Shown piece after piece: positions 32,270 to 40,472 of a DNA stretch of 64,000 nt. A model generated the notes under the pieces. The model searched no databases. It was given only the letters and a program-made list of their open reading frames with translations, and was not told the DNA's origin. Source of the DNA: Streptomyces sp. NBC_01571 (GTDB lineage Bacteria; Actinomycetota; Actinomycetes; Streptomycetales; Streptomycetaceae); contig NZ_JAPEPZ010000001.1 of the NCBI RefSeq assembly GCF_026339875.1, forward strand, positions 7,812,001-7,876,000, written 5' to 3'. Made by a program: the position numbers and the translations under genes. How positions within the stretch are numbered: the first letter of the stretch is position 1; every line of letters starts with the position of its first letter.

Positions 32270-32562
32270 ATCGGCGGGCGTAGGCGCCGGTGACCGGCTG
32301 TCCCGGCGATGTCGGGCCCTCCCGGGCCCTGCGGAACCGGGGCAGTGGCTGGCGGTCGGGGCGCTGGGACAGCGGGCGTGAGACCCGTCGGGAGCGGGAC
32401 GCGGACCCCCCCGCTGCAGGGCCTGGTCCGCGTCGCCGCGGTACTGCGTGTGCAGCCGGCCGAGCTGCTTGGGCAACTCCTGCCGGAGGAGGCCGCAGGT
32501 CGGGCCCGGTACGCGGCCGACGTCGCCGCGGTGTGGTCCCGAACTTCTCTCGCGGCGACTTC
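32270..32562. other. Gap without a supported gene
   Basis: This lies between the convergent glycosidase and CorA genes. Only short GGGCCC inverted words near 32325-32338 stand out. A plus-strand frame here contains a helical stretch (LVRVAAVLRVQPAELLGQLL) that could be a remnant of a regulator, but there is no start site to support a gene. Confidence 0.35.
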
Positions 32563-33723
32563 TCAGAGCCAGTCCTTCCGCTTGAAGATGACGTACAGAC
32601 TGGTGCAGACGATCGCCATCAGGATGATCGCGAAGGGGTACCCGAGCACCCAGTGCAACTCCGGCATGCTCCGGAAGTTCATCCCGTAGATCGTCCCGAC
32701 CAGTGTCGGGGCGAACAGGATGGCCGCCCATGAGGAGATCTTCTTGATCTCCTCGTTCTGCTCGAAGCCCGCCTCGGCCAGGGCGCGCATCTCGGCGTTC
32801 TGCTGCTGGGTGACCAGGGTCGCGTTGACGGTGAGGATGTCGGCGAGGGCCTGGCGGAAGCCGTCGACGCGTTCGCTGGTGTGGGTGACGTGGTCGGCGA
32901 CGTCGCGGAGGTAGCGCTGCAGTTCCTCGTCGGTGCCGTACTTGGCGAAGCCGGCCATCAGCGCGTGCAGCATGCCGACCAGGGGACGGGTGGCCCGCTG
33001 GAACTCGACCATCTCGCGGGAGAGTTCGTAGATGCGGCGGGAGACCGCGGGGTCGCCGCGGAACACCTCCGTCTCGATCTCGTCGATGTCGTTCTGGACA
33101 CCGGAGACGACGGGCACGTACCCGTCGACGACGGAGTCGAGGATCGCGTAGAGGACGGCCTCCGGGCCGAGCTTCAGCAGCTCCGTGGTGTCCTCCATCC
33201 GCCGTCGCACCGCGGAGAGGTCCGGCGCCGCGCCGTGCCGGACCGTGATCAGGAAGTCGGGGCCCACGAACACGTGCAGCTCGCCGAAGTCGACCTCCTC
33301 CAGCGCGTCCAGATAGCGCGCGGCGCGCAGCACGACGAAGAGCGTTTCGCCGTAGCGCTCCAGCTTCGGCCGCTGGTGTGCCTCCATGGCGTCCTCGACG
33401 GCGAGCGGGTGCAGGTCGAACTCGGCGGCCAGGGAGAGGAGTTCGGCCTCCGTGGGCCGGGCCAGGCCGATCCACGCCATGCCGTCCGGCTGGTCGCGCA
33501 GTTCCCGGAAGGTGTCGGCGAGGGACGCGGGCGTCGAGACGCGTACGCCGTCGCGGTACAGGGCCGCCTGGACGACGCTGCCGGTGTCGGAGAGTTCCGT
33601 GGCCGGCGGGTCGGGGCGGGGCGCCGGGGGTGCGACGGGGGGCGCGGCCGGTGGGTTGAGGGCGCGCCGCCAGACGGACTTCTTGCCGTTCCTGGCGGCC
33701 GGGCGGGGGCGTCGCTCGGACAT
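32563..33723 (-). CDS. corA: CorA-family magnesium/cobalt transporter
   Basis: About 386 aa. A Pro-rich N-terminus leads to the cytoplasmic funnel (FDLHPLAVEDAMEAHQRPK, the usual LHPLAVEDxxxxxQRPK signature) and a long stalk helix. Near the C-terminus are two membrane helices with the pore-entry motif YGMNF between TM1 and the loop. The protein ends in a short basic tail (KRKDWL). It forms a pentameric Mg2+ uptake channel. The ATG at 33723 removes a 21-codon extension lacking family similarity. It is divergent from the AlkZ-like gene. Confidence 0.95.
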   Translation of the reverse strand: MSERRPRPAARNGKKSVWRRALNPPAAPPVAPPAPRPDPPATELSDTGSVVQAALYRDGVRVSTPASLADTFRELRDQPDGMAWIGLARPTEAELLSLAAEFDLHPLAVEDAMEAHQRPKLERYGETLFVVLRAARYLDALEEVDFGELHVFVGPDFLITVRHGAAPDLSAVRRRMEDTTELLKLGPEAVLYAILDSVVDGYVPVVSGVQNDIDEIETEVFRGDPAVSRRIYELSREMVEFQRATRPLVGMLHALMAGFAKYGTDEELQRYLRDVADHVTHTSERVDGFRQALADILTVNATLVTQQQNAEMRALAEAGFEQNEEIKKISSWAAILFAPTLVGTIYGMNFRSMPELHWVLGYPFAIILMAIVCTSLYVIFKRKDWL

Positions 33724-33880
33724 TGCGGCTGCCTCCCATGTCGGTCCGTACGTGTGTGTGATCACGGAGCAGGATATACGGGTCAAATGTCACGGGAAGG
33801 GGGCGGGCGTACCGACCGGGCACAGCTTCGCCGGGAATCGCGGACCGGAGCTGTCCGCAAGCCTCGTTAGCGTGCGGGGC

Positions 33881-35170
33881 ATGACGAGGACGAACGGCAC
33901 GACGGCGGACTCCCCGGAGGCACGCGGCGCAGAGGCGTACGGCGGCGGTACGCAGACGGACGCGCAGGCGAAGGCGTGGACGGACGCGCAGGCGAAGGCG
34001 CAGGTGGGCGCAGATACGAAGGCGTATACGAAGGCACACGCCAGGACACAGGCGAAGGCGCGCGCGGGCCAGGCTTCCCCCGCCGTGCCCGTGCTCGGCC
34101 CCCGTGCCCTCAACCGCGCGACGCTGGAGCGCCAGCACCTGCTGCGCCGGTCCGCCGCTCTCACCGCCACGGAGACCGTCGGCCACCTCGTCGGTCTTCA
34201 GGCGCAGAACGTGAGACCGCCGTACTACGCCCTCGCCGCCCGCCTCGAAGGGTTCCGGCCCGAGGATCTGTCGACGGCCATGGCGGACCGTGCCGTCGTC
34301 CGCATCGTCACCCTGCGCTCCACCATCCACACGCACACCGCCGACGACGCGCTCTCGCTGCGCCCGCTCGTGCAGGCCGCCCGGGACCGCGAACTCAAGG
34401 CCTTCCGCAAGGGGCTCGTGGGCGTCGACCTGGAGCGGCTCGCCGTGATCAGCCGAGAGCTGGTGGAGTCCGAGCCGCGGACCATGAAGCAGCTGAGGGA
34501 GGCGCTGCTCGCGCAGTGGCCGGACGCCGACCCGTTCGCGCTCTCGGTCGCCGCGCGCTGCCGGCTGCCGCTCGTCCAGGTCACCCCGCGCGGACTGTGG
34601 GGCCGCAGCGGTCAGGTCGCGCTGACCACGGCCGAGCACTGGCTCGGCCGCCCCGCCGAGCCCACGCCCGCTCCCGACGCGACCGTGCTGCGCTATCTGG
34701 CCGCCTTCGGGCCCGCCTCCGTCAAGGACATGCAGGCCTGGGCGGGGCTGACCCGGCTCCGGGAGGCGTTCGAGCGGCTGCGGCCACGGCTGGTCACGTT
34801 CCGCGACGAGAAGGGGGCCGAGCTCTTCGACCTTCCGGACGCGCCCCGCCCCGACGCGGACACTCCGGCCCCGCCGCGTCTCCTGCCCGAGTTCGACAAC
34901 CTGCTCCTCGGGCACGCCGACCGCTCCCGGGTGGTGCCCGCCGGCCTCAAGGGGCGCACCTGGGCGGGCAACCAGGCGTACCGCACCCTGCTCGTCGACG
35001 GATTCCTGGCGGGGGTGTGGCGGCAGGACGGGAACGTCCTCACCGTCGAGCCCTTCGGCGGGCTCGCGAAGGGGCAGCGGGACGAGGTGGTGGGAGAGGC
35101 GGAGCGGATGCTCCGGGTGATGTCCGGCGACGGGTCGTACGACATCCGCTTCGGGACCGTCACCGGGTAG
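33881..35170 (+). CDS. AlkZ-like (HTH_42) winged-helix DNA glycosylase family protein
   Basis: About 429 aa. After an unusual low-complexity N-terminus (about 65 residues rich in Ala, Lys, Gln and Thr) the family core begins at ALNRATLERQHLLRR. It contains VGLQAQNVRPPYYAL, matching the Q-x-Q catalytic motif of AlkZ-type glycosylases, and later VTLRSTIHTHTADD, LPLVQVTPRGLWGRSG and LLPEFDNLLLGHADR. AlkZ unhooks interstrand cross-links, while the many YcaQ/AlkZ-like homologues act on alkylated bases or are untested. Either repair or self-resistance is possible, and no toxin cluster lies nearby. The ATG at 33881 has no strong ribosome-binding site, so a GTG near 34085 is an alternative. Confidence 0.82.
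   Translation: MTRTNGTTADSPEARGAEAYGGGTQTDAQAKAWTDAQAKAQVGADTKAYTKAHARTQAKARAGQASPAVPVLGPRALNRATLERQHLLRRSAALTATETVGHLVGLQAQNVRPPYYALAARLEGFRPEDLSTAMADRAVVRIVTLRSTIHTHTADDALSLRPLVQAARDRELKAFRKGLVGVDLERLAVISRELVESEPRTMKQLREALLAQWPDADPFALSVAARCRLPLVQVTPRGLWGRSGQVALTTAEHWLGRPAEPTPAPDATVLRYLAAFGPASVKDMQAWAGLTRLREAFERLRPRLVTFRDEKGAELFDLPDAPRPDADTPAPPRLLPEFDNLLLGHADRSRVVPAGLKGRTWAGNQAYRTLLVDGFLAGVWRQDGNVLTVEPFGGLAKGQRDEVVGEAERMLRVMSGDGSYDIRFGTVTG
33956..34000. repeat. 24-bp-period direct repeat in the AlkZ-like N-terminus
   Basis: The 21-bp word beginning ACGGACGCGCAGG occurs at 33956-33976 and again at 33980-34000, encoding TDAQAKA twice. Further degenerate AAGGCG units follow (about 34018-34060). 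Confidence 0.8.
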
Positions 35171-35236
35171 GACCGCCTCGGATGCGCCTGCCGCATCCGC
35201 CCGTACCCCTGTGTCGTGGCACGGGGGGCGTTGGAA

Positions 35237-35281
35237 CAGGGGGCGTTGCGGGCCGCTCGTGGAGGCCCGCAACGCCCCCTG
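35237..35281. terminator. 18-bp perfect hairpin between convergent genes
   Basis: A perfect 18-bp stem (CAGGGGGCGTTGCGGGCC) and a 9-nt loop lie between the stop codons of the AlkZ-like and trypsin genes. It is one of the strongest hairpins in the window and probably stops transcription in both directions. Confidence 0.8.
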
Positions 35282-35318
35282 GTATGGCCCTGAGCGATGC
35301 TCAGGAAGTTTTCGGTGA

Positions 35319-36107
35319 CTACGAGTTGATCTGCGTCTTCACCAGGTTCGAGAAGGTCGTCAGGCGGGTGTACACGCCGGGGTAGCCGGCCTCCGCGCAG
35401 CCGTTGCCCCAGGACGTGATGCCGGCCAGCACACCACCGATGAGCAGCGGGCCGCCGCTGTCGCCCTGGCAGGTGTCGGTGCCGCCGTTGGTGTAGCCGG
35501 CGCAGACCATGTCGGAGGCCACGTAGTCGGAGCCGTACGAAGTCCTGCAGCTGGAGTCCGAGACGGTCGGGACGGTCGCGGTGCGCAGCTGGTTGGAGGA
35601 GCCGCCGTTCTCCGAGGTGGTGCCCCAGCCGACGATGCGGGCGGTGGTGCCGGCGGCGTACACGCCGGTGTTCGTGGAGGCGACGTACGACGCCGGGGTG
35701 TACGACATCGACGTCGACAGGGTCAGCACGGCCACGTCGTCGCCGTTGGTGGCGTCCGTGTAGCCGGGGTTGATCCAGATCTTGCTGACCTTGCTGACGG
35801 TGCCGTTCGTACCGTTGAGGTACGTTCTGCCGCCGACGGCGCGGACACTGCTCGTCGTCTCGCCGACCATGCAGTGGGCAGCGGTGACGACCTTGTTGGC
35901 CGCGACCAGGGTGCCGCCGCAGAACTGGTTCTGCGAGGCGTCCGTGATCTGCATCATGAACGGGTACGCGGTCGTGGTGGTCGTGGTGCCGCCGACGATC
36001 GGCTGGGGGGCGGCGACGGCGCCCGGTGCGCACAGGAGGGCGGTCGCGGCGGCGGCGGCCGCCGTACAGAGAGCGGCTGTCTTCGTGGCGCGGTTGAGCC
36101 CGAACAT
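35319..36107 (-). CDS. Secreted trypsin-like serine protease (family S1)
   Basis: About 262 aa. A Sec signal peptide ends near GAVA-AP, a short propeptide precedes the mature start IVGG. The catalytic triad is visible: His in VVTAAHC, Asp in GDDVAVLTL, Ser in CQGDSGGPL. Asp six residues before the active Ser (TDTCQGDSGG) marks trypsin specificity for Arg/Lys. Six Cys residues can form the three conserved disulfides. AGGAG stands 5 nt before the ATG. It resembles Streptomyces griseus trypsin in layout and size and would act on extracellular proteins, for example during morphological development. Confidence 0.95.
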   Translation of the reverse strand: MFGLNRATKTAALCTAAAAAATALLCAPGAVAAPQPIVGGTTTTTTAYPFMMQITDASQNQFCGGTLVAANKVVTAAHCMVGETTSSVRAVGGRTYLNGTNGTVSKVSKIWINPGYTDATNGDDVAVLTLSTSMSYTPASYVASTNTGVYAAGTTARIVGWGTTSENGGSSNQLRTATVPTVSDSSCRTSYGSDYVASDMVCAGYTNGGTDTCQGDSGGPLLIGGVLAGITSWGNGCAEAGYPGVYTRLTTFSNLVKTQINS

Positions 36108-36469
36108 GGATCTCCTCAGAAGTTGCCGGTGGGGGGACGCACGGGTGTGGGGGGTTCGACACGGCGTCCGTGGGCGGACGACGTGTGCCCGAGCGAGCGG
36201 CACGACGCTCACGCTAGAAGCGCGAGCGTTCCGCTTCCAAGAGGGGAACCCCCTACCGGAGTTGGGGGAGGGAAAACCCTTGGCGGCAGGGACCGGGGTT
36301 TAGCGTAAGGTCCGCCCCTCCTGACGGCCCGCACCGCCCTGCGCGGCGTCACCCACCCCCACCGGACGGCCCGACCGGCCCTGGTCCAGGGGTTGGTGAC
36401 GGAAGGTCAGGGACGGCGTGCGACGCCCCGGGGCGACCCGACCGCCGAGGCGTGACCCCGTACCCGCCT
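36108..36469. other. Trypsin promoter region and spacer to the LAL gene
   Basis: This 362-bp gap has no supported gene. It holds the promoter of the minus-strand protease. About 36249-36268 a C5 run and a G5 run face each other across an 11-nt centre (CCCCCTACCGGAGTTGGGGG), a possible regulator site upstream of the protease. The part near 36350-36469 is plain spacer after the LAL gene. Confidence 0.35.
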
Positions 36470-39334
36470 TCACCCGTTCCGGCGCCGCGCCGCCAGCCGG
36501 ACGATGTCCACCCGCGACCGGATCCCCAGTTTCCGGTACACCCGGGTGAGCGTGGCCTCCACCGTCTTGACGCTGATGAACAGGCGCGCGGCGATCTCGC
36601 GGTTCGTGGCGCCCTCCATGACGAGTGCGGCGACCTGACGCTCCGTCGCCGCGAGGCTGTCGAGCGCGGCGGGGGCCAGCGCGGCCGGCGTGGGCCCGGT
36701 CGCGGTCGCCGCCGTCGCGGTCGCCGTCTCCACCTGACGCAGCCAGGGCAGCGCACGGCAGCGGCGGAACAGGCGGGTCGCCTCGTCGTACGAGGTCGGG
36801 CCCGGCGTGGGGGTCACCCCTGCCCGCGCGAGGCCGAGAGCGTGCGGGAGGGTCCGCACACCGGCCAGGGCGTACGCGGCGCGGGCCTCCTCCAGCCCGT
36901 AGCCCAGCTTGCCGAGCCGGTCCTGCGCCGCGGTCAGCTGCCGTACGGCGGCAGCCTGTTCGCCGCGCGCCGCCCGGACCAGCGCCTCGGCCCGGTCGAG
37001 CACCGCGAGCACGCTCTCGCGGCCGAGCCGCAGGGCCCGCGCCCGCGTGGCGTCGATGACGTCCTGCGCCTCGACCGGCTCACCGATCCGCACCAGCGCC
37101 TCCGCGAGGTCGCCGTGCCAGCGGCCGCGGGCCGGGTCGGTGACCCCGAGCCGCTCCTCCAGCTCCCGTACCCGGCGCAGGGACCGGACCACCGCCACGA
37201 AGTCCCCGGCGACCAGCTGGGCGTGCCCGAGGGCGCCGAGGGCGCGCGAGAGATAGACCAGGTCGCCGTCCTCCTCGGCGCGGTCCACGGCCTCGCGAGC
37301 GAGCGCGAGCGCCCGGTCGACGTCACCGCCCGCGGCCTCCGCGAGCGAGGTGAGCATGGCGGTCGCCGCCTCGCCGATCCCCGTGTCACGGGCCAGCCGC
37401 AGGCTCTCGCGGGCCAGGTCCAGTGCCCGCCCGCAGTGCCCGGAACGCAGCTCGGTCTCCGCGAGCCCGCGCAGGAAGTGCAGCTCGCTCTCGACCATCC
37501 CGCGCCGCCGCACCTCGCGCAGCAGCGCGGTGATCGTGGTCCGCGCCTCGGCGAGCTGGTCGCCCATGATCAGCCAGCGGAAGCGGACGGCGCCGGCGCC
37601 GTTGTGGTCGCACGCCACCCGGGGGTCCTGCGGCTCGCGCAGCGCCCGCTGGATGGTCGCGGGTGCGGCCGGGTGCCCCATCAGGGTCTCCATCTGCGCC
37701 TGGAAACCGAGCGCGAGGAGTTCGGTGGGCCGGTCCCCGGCGCGGGCGGCGAGCTGCGCCGCGATGGCGGCCTCCTCACGGCCCTTGGTCATCTCACCCT
37801 CGACCAGCAGGGCCCGCCAGGCGAGCTGGTAGCGCACGAGCGCGAGCAGCCGCGGGTCGTCACCCGCGTCCGCGAGCGCCTGCGGGAAGACGGCGTCGAC
37901 CTCGGCCATGGCCTGGCCCGCCGCGTCGATGACGACCATCCAGGCGCGTACGCGGTCGGCCGCCGCGGTGACCCGGCGCAGCGTGTCGCGGGCGATGTCC
38001 CGCGCGAGGTCCGACTCCCCGGCGGTCAGCGCGTCCTCGGCCGCCTGCAACCGCCGCTCGTCCGGGCCGGGCTCGGCGTCCACGGGGGTGTGCCGGGCGG
38101 CGAGCAGTCCGAGTCCGGCGGCGATAGACGGCGCGCCGCGATCCCGGGCCGCGGCCGCTGCCTCCCCGAGCCGCGCCGCGACCTGCGGATCGGTGCCGGT
38201 CGTGGCCAGGGCGAGGTGCCGGGCCCGCTCGATGGGGTCGGAGGCCGCCGTGGAGAGCGCGACGTGCGCGGCGCGGCGCTCGGCGGCGCTCGCCTCCGCG
38301 TACAGGGCGGCGGAGATGAGGGGGTGCGCGAAACGGATACCGGGTGTCTCGCGCTCGGTCGCGAGCAGTCCGAGGGAGGCCGCGTGCGCGGTCTCCGCCT
38401 CGGCGTCCTCACGCCCGGCCGCGTGCAGCAGCGCCAGCGTGGGGCGGGCGCCCGCACTCGCGACGAGCAGGGTGCGGCGGGCCTCGGCGGACAGCATCTC
38501 CAGACGGCTGAGGACGAGCGCGCGCAGCGAGGTCGGTACGGGCAGCGCTTCCCCGGGGCTCGGCCGGGTCGGGCTCTCGGCGAGCGCGCGGCCCAGTTCC
38601 AGGGCGAAGAGCGGGTTGCCGCCGCTGGTGCGGTGGATGTCCCGGACGGTGGACCGCGACAGCCCGGTGTGGCCGCGGTGGCCGAGGAGTTCGGCGGTCT
38701 GCGCCCGGGAGAGCGGGTTGAGCCGCACGGCCAGGGTGTTCGGCGGGGACGCGCGTAGATAGGGGTCGTGCTGTTGGTCCTGCGGATCCGTGTCGGTACG
38801 CACGGCGGACAGCATCCGTACGGGCATGTCGCCGAGCCGGCGGGCGGCGAAGCCGAGCAGCTCGGCGCTGGCCGGGTCCAGCCACTGCAGGTCGTCGGCG
38901 ACGATCAGGACGGGGCCCCGCGCGGCCAGCGCCCGGAGCACGGAGAGGACCGCGAGCCGCAGGGCGAGCCCGTCCCGTTGCAGGGTCGACTCCCCGCGGC
39001 CGGTGAGGGCCGACTCCAGGGCGGTGCGCTGCGGTGCGGGCAGCCGGTCCGAGACCGTGTCCACCACCAGACCGAGCAGGTCGGTCAGCGCGAGGAAGGG
39101 CAGATGCGATTCGGACTCGGTCGCGGAGCAGCGCAACACGGTGTGCGCCGATTCGGCGCTTTCCGCGGCCAGCGCCCGCAGGACGGTCGACTTTCCTATT
39201 CCGGCGGGGCCGTGCACCAGCAGGCTGCCCCCGCCGGCGAGCTGGTCGCGTGCCGCAGCGAAGAGCTCCTCCCGGCCGATGACCAGGTCGGGGCGGGGTC
39301 TCGCAGGTTCCTTGAAGTCCCCTCGCACGCTCAC
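36470..39334 (-). CDS. LAL-type (large ATP-binding) LuxR-family regulator
   Basis: About 954 aa. The N-terminal ATPase begins at LVIGREELFAAARDQLAGG with Walker A VHGPAGIGKSTVLRAL near residue 50 and Walker B VLIVADDLQWLDPAS near 125. A long alpha-helical (TPR-like) middle part follows. The C-terminal LuxR helix-turn-helix is ATERQVAALVMEGATNREIAARLFISVKTVEATLTRVYRKLG. The GTG at 39334 is chosen because GAGGGGA lies 5 nt before it; an upstream TTG is possible. LAL proteins usually activate pathway genes on ligand or ATP cues. No clear target adjoins it except the secreted protease downstream. Confidence 0.9.
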   Translation of the reverse strand: MSVRGDFKEPARPRPDLVIGREELFAAARDQLAGGGSLLVHGPAGIGKSTVLRALAAESAESAHTVLRCSATESESHLPFLALTDLLGLVVDTVSDRLPAPQRTALESALTGRGESTLQRDGLALRLAVLSVLRALAARGPVLIVADDLQWLDPASAELLGFAARRLGDMPVRMLSAVRTDTDPQDQQHDPYLRASPPNTLAVRLNPLSRAQTAELLGHRGHTGLSRSTVRDIHRTSGGNPLFALELGRALAESPTRPSPGEALPVPTSLRALVLSRLEMLSAEARRTLLVASAGARPTLALLHAAGREDAEAETAHAASLGLLATERETPGIRFAHPLISAALYAEASAAERRAAHVALSTAASDPIERARHLALATTGTDPQVAARLGEAAAAARDRGAPSIAAGLGLLAARHTPVDAEPGPDERRLQAAEDALTAGESDLARDIARDTLRRVTAAADRVRAWMVVIDAAGQAMAEVDAVFPQALADAGDDPRLLALVRYQLAWRALLVEGEMTKGREEAAIAAQLAARAGDRPTELLALGFQAQMETLMGHPAAPATIQRALREPQDPRVACDHNGAGAVRFRWLIMGDQLAEARTTITALLREVRRRGMVESELHFLRGLAETELRSGHCGRALDLARESLRLARDTGIGEAATAMLTSLAEAAGGDVDRALALAREAVDRAEEDGDLVYLSRALGALGHAQLVAGDFVAVVRSLRRVRELEERLGVTDPARGRWHGDLAEALVRIGEPVEAQDVIDATRARALRLGRESVLAVLDRAEALVRAARGEQAAAVRQLTAAQDRLGKLGYGLEEARAAYALAGVRTLPHALGLARAGVTPTPGPTSYDEATRLFRRCRALPWLRQVETATATAATATGPTPAALAPAALDSLAATERQVAALVMEGATNREIAARLFISVKTVEATLTRVYRKLGIRSRVDIVRLAARRRNG

Positions 39335-39531
39335 CGCTCCCCTCGCATGTCGTGTCCGGGCCAATGTTAGGCAATAACTCTTTGAATTTCGGACTCTCGG
39401 GGTGGTGAGGGAAATAACAGGAGCTATGCATGGGGTATTTCAGGCCGTGTCCGATTGAATGGAAAGTCCCGGTCGGCCGCCGCCGGACGCCCGCCGTCCG
39501 CGTGGACCCGCCGCCCGGACAACGGCTCTTC

Positions 39532-40371
39532 CTACGGCAGCAGTCCGGCGCGGCGGGCCGCGATCACCGCCTCCCACCGCGTGTGGGCGCCGAGCTTGCG
39601 CATCGCCGACCGCAGATATCCCTTGACCGTCTCCGGACGCAGCCCCAGCCGCTGTGCCGCGCTTCCGTTGGTGGCCCCGGCCGCGACACAGGCCAGGACG
39701 TCCACCTCGCGCGGGGCGAGCCCGACGTGCGGGCCGCCGGGCTCGGGGGCCGCCGCCCCGGCCAGACGCCCGCACGCGTCGAGGAGTTCGGCCCGCAGCG
39801 CCGGGTCGCCGATACGCGGTGCCAGCGCCCGCAACGCCCCGTGCGCCTCCCGCACTCCCTCCCACGCGGCGCTTCCCGCCACCGGCTCGGGCTCCCGCGC
39901 GACGGCCAGCAGACCCCGCGCCTCGTCCCGTACGACCAGCGCCTGCTCCACGTCCCGGGCCGCCGCCACGGCCGCGCCGAGCGTGCGGTCACCCAGGGGC
40001 TGCGCCGTCCGCAGGGCGCCGTACAGCACGCCGCGCACCCGGCGGCGTACGACCACGGGCACCGCCAGCACCGAGCACAGCCCCTCGGTGGCGACCGCCA
40101 TGTCGTACTCGTGGCTGATCTGCCGCGAGGCCGAGTAGTCCGTCACCGCGCAAGGCCGCGCGAGGGCCACCGCCTTGCCGCCCAGACCATTGCCCGAGGA
40201 CACCGCGAGCGCGCTGAGCGCGGGCGTCGCCGTGCCGCTGAGTTCGCTGATGCGCACCTGCGCGCGCCCGGGCTCGACCAGGCCGCCGAACGCGACCGGC
40301 AGTCCCGTGGCGCGCCGCAGCCCTACCAGCGCGGCGCGCATCTCCACCGCGTCGGCCGCTTCTGCTGCCAC
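39532..40371 (-). CDS. GAF-domain LuxR-family regulator beside acyl-CoA ligase genes
   Basis: About 279 aa. The first ~160 residues look like a GAF sensor (LPVAFGGLVEPGRAQVRISEL, then the strand LCSVLAVPVVVRRRVRGVLYGAL). The last ~65 are a LuxR helix-turn-helix (LAPREVDVLACVAAGATNGSAAQRLGLRPETVKGYLRSAMRKLG). A GTG at 40371 after AAGGGG was chosen instead of an ATG 22 codons upstream. It is divergent from the first of two acyl-CoA ligase genes, with an inverted repeat in the 101-bp spacer, so it probably controls them in response to an aromatic or acyl ligand. Confidence 0.87.
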   Translation of the reverse strand: MAAEAADAVEMRAALVGLRRATGLPVAFGGLVEPGRAQVRISELSGTATPALSALAVSSGNGLGGKAVALARPCAVTDYSASRQISHEYDMAVATEGLCSVLAVPVVVRRRVRGVLYGALRTAQPLGDRTLGAAVAAARDVEQALVVRDEARGLLAVAREPEPVAGSAAWEGVREAHGALRALAPRIGDPALRAELLDACGRLAGAAAPEPGGPHVGLAPREVDVLACVAAGATNGSAAQRLGLRPETVKGYLRSAMRKLGAHTRWEAVIAARRAGLLP

Positions 40372-40416
40372 CTGTTCGCCCCTTCGTCGCGGCGCACCCC
40401 CGTTCGGGGGTAGTGA

Positions 40417-40454
40417 GACCTCCCTAACGGAATACACGATGTTAGGCGGAGGTC
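40417..40454. promoter_or_regulatory. Inverted repeat in the regulator/acyl-CoA ligase divergent promoter
   Basis: GACCTCC-CTAAC at 40417-40428 mirrors GTTAG-GC-GGAGGTC at 40441-40454, with a 2-nt bulge and a 12-nt centre. The inner CCTAAC/GTTAGG arms are perfect. It is the likely operator of the GAF-LuxR regulator. Confidence 0.55.
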
Positions 40455-40472
40455 CGGCAACGAGGAGGACAC

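Noticed and set aside
32309..32689. A 126-codon plus-strand frame between glycosidase and CorA genes.
   Set aside because: No start site, low-complexity Gly/Arg beginning, and half of it is antisense to corA; at most a remnant.
30803..35272. A 1489-codon minus-strand open frame.
   Set aside because: It runs antisense or out of frame to the glycosidase, CorA and AlkZ-like genes and shows no domain; openness is explained by GC-rich codon bias.
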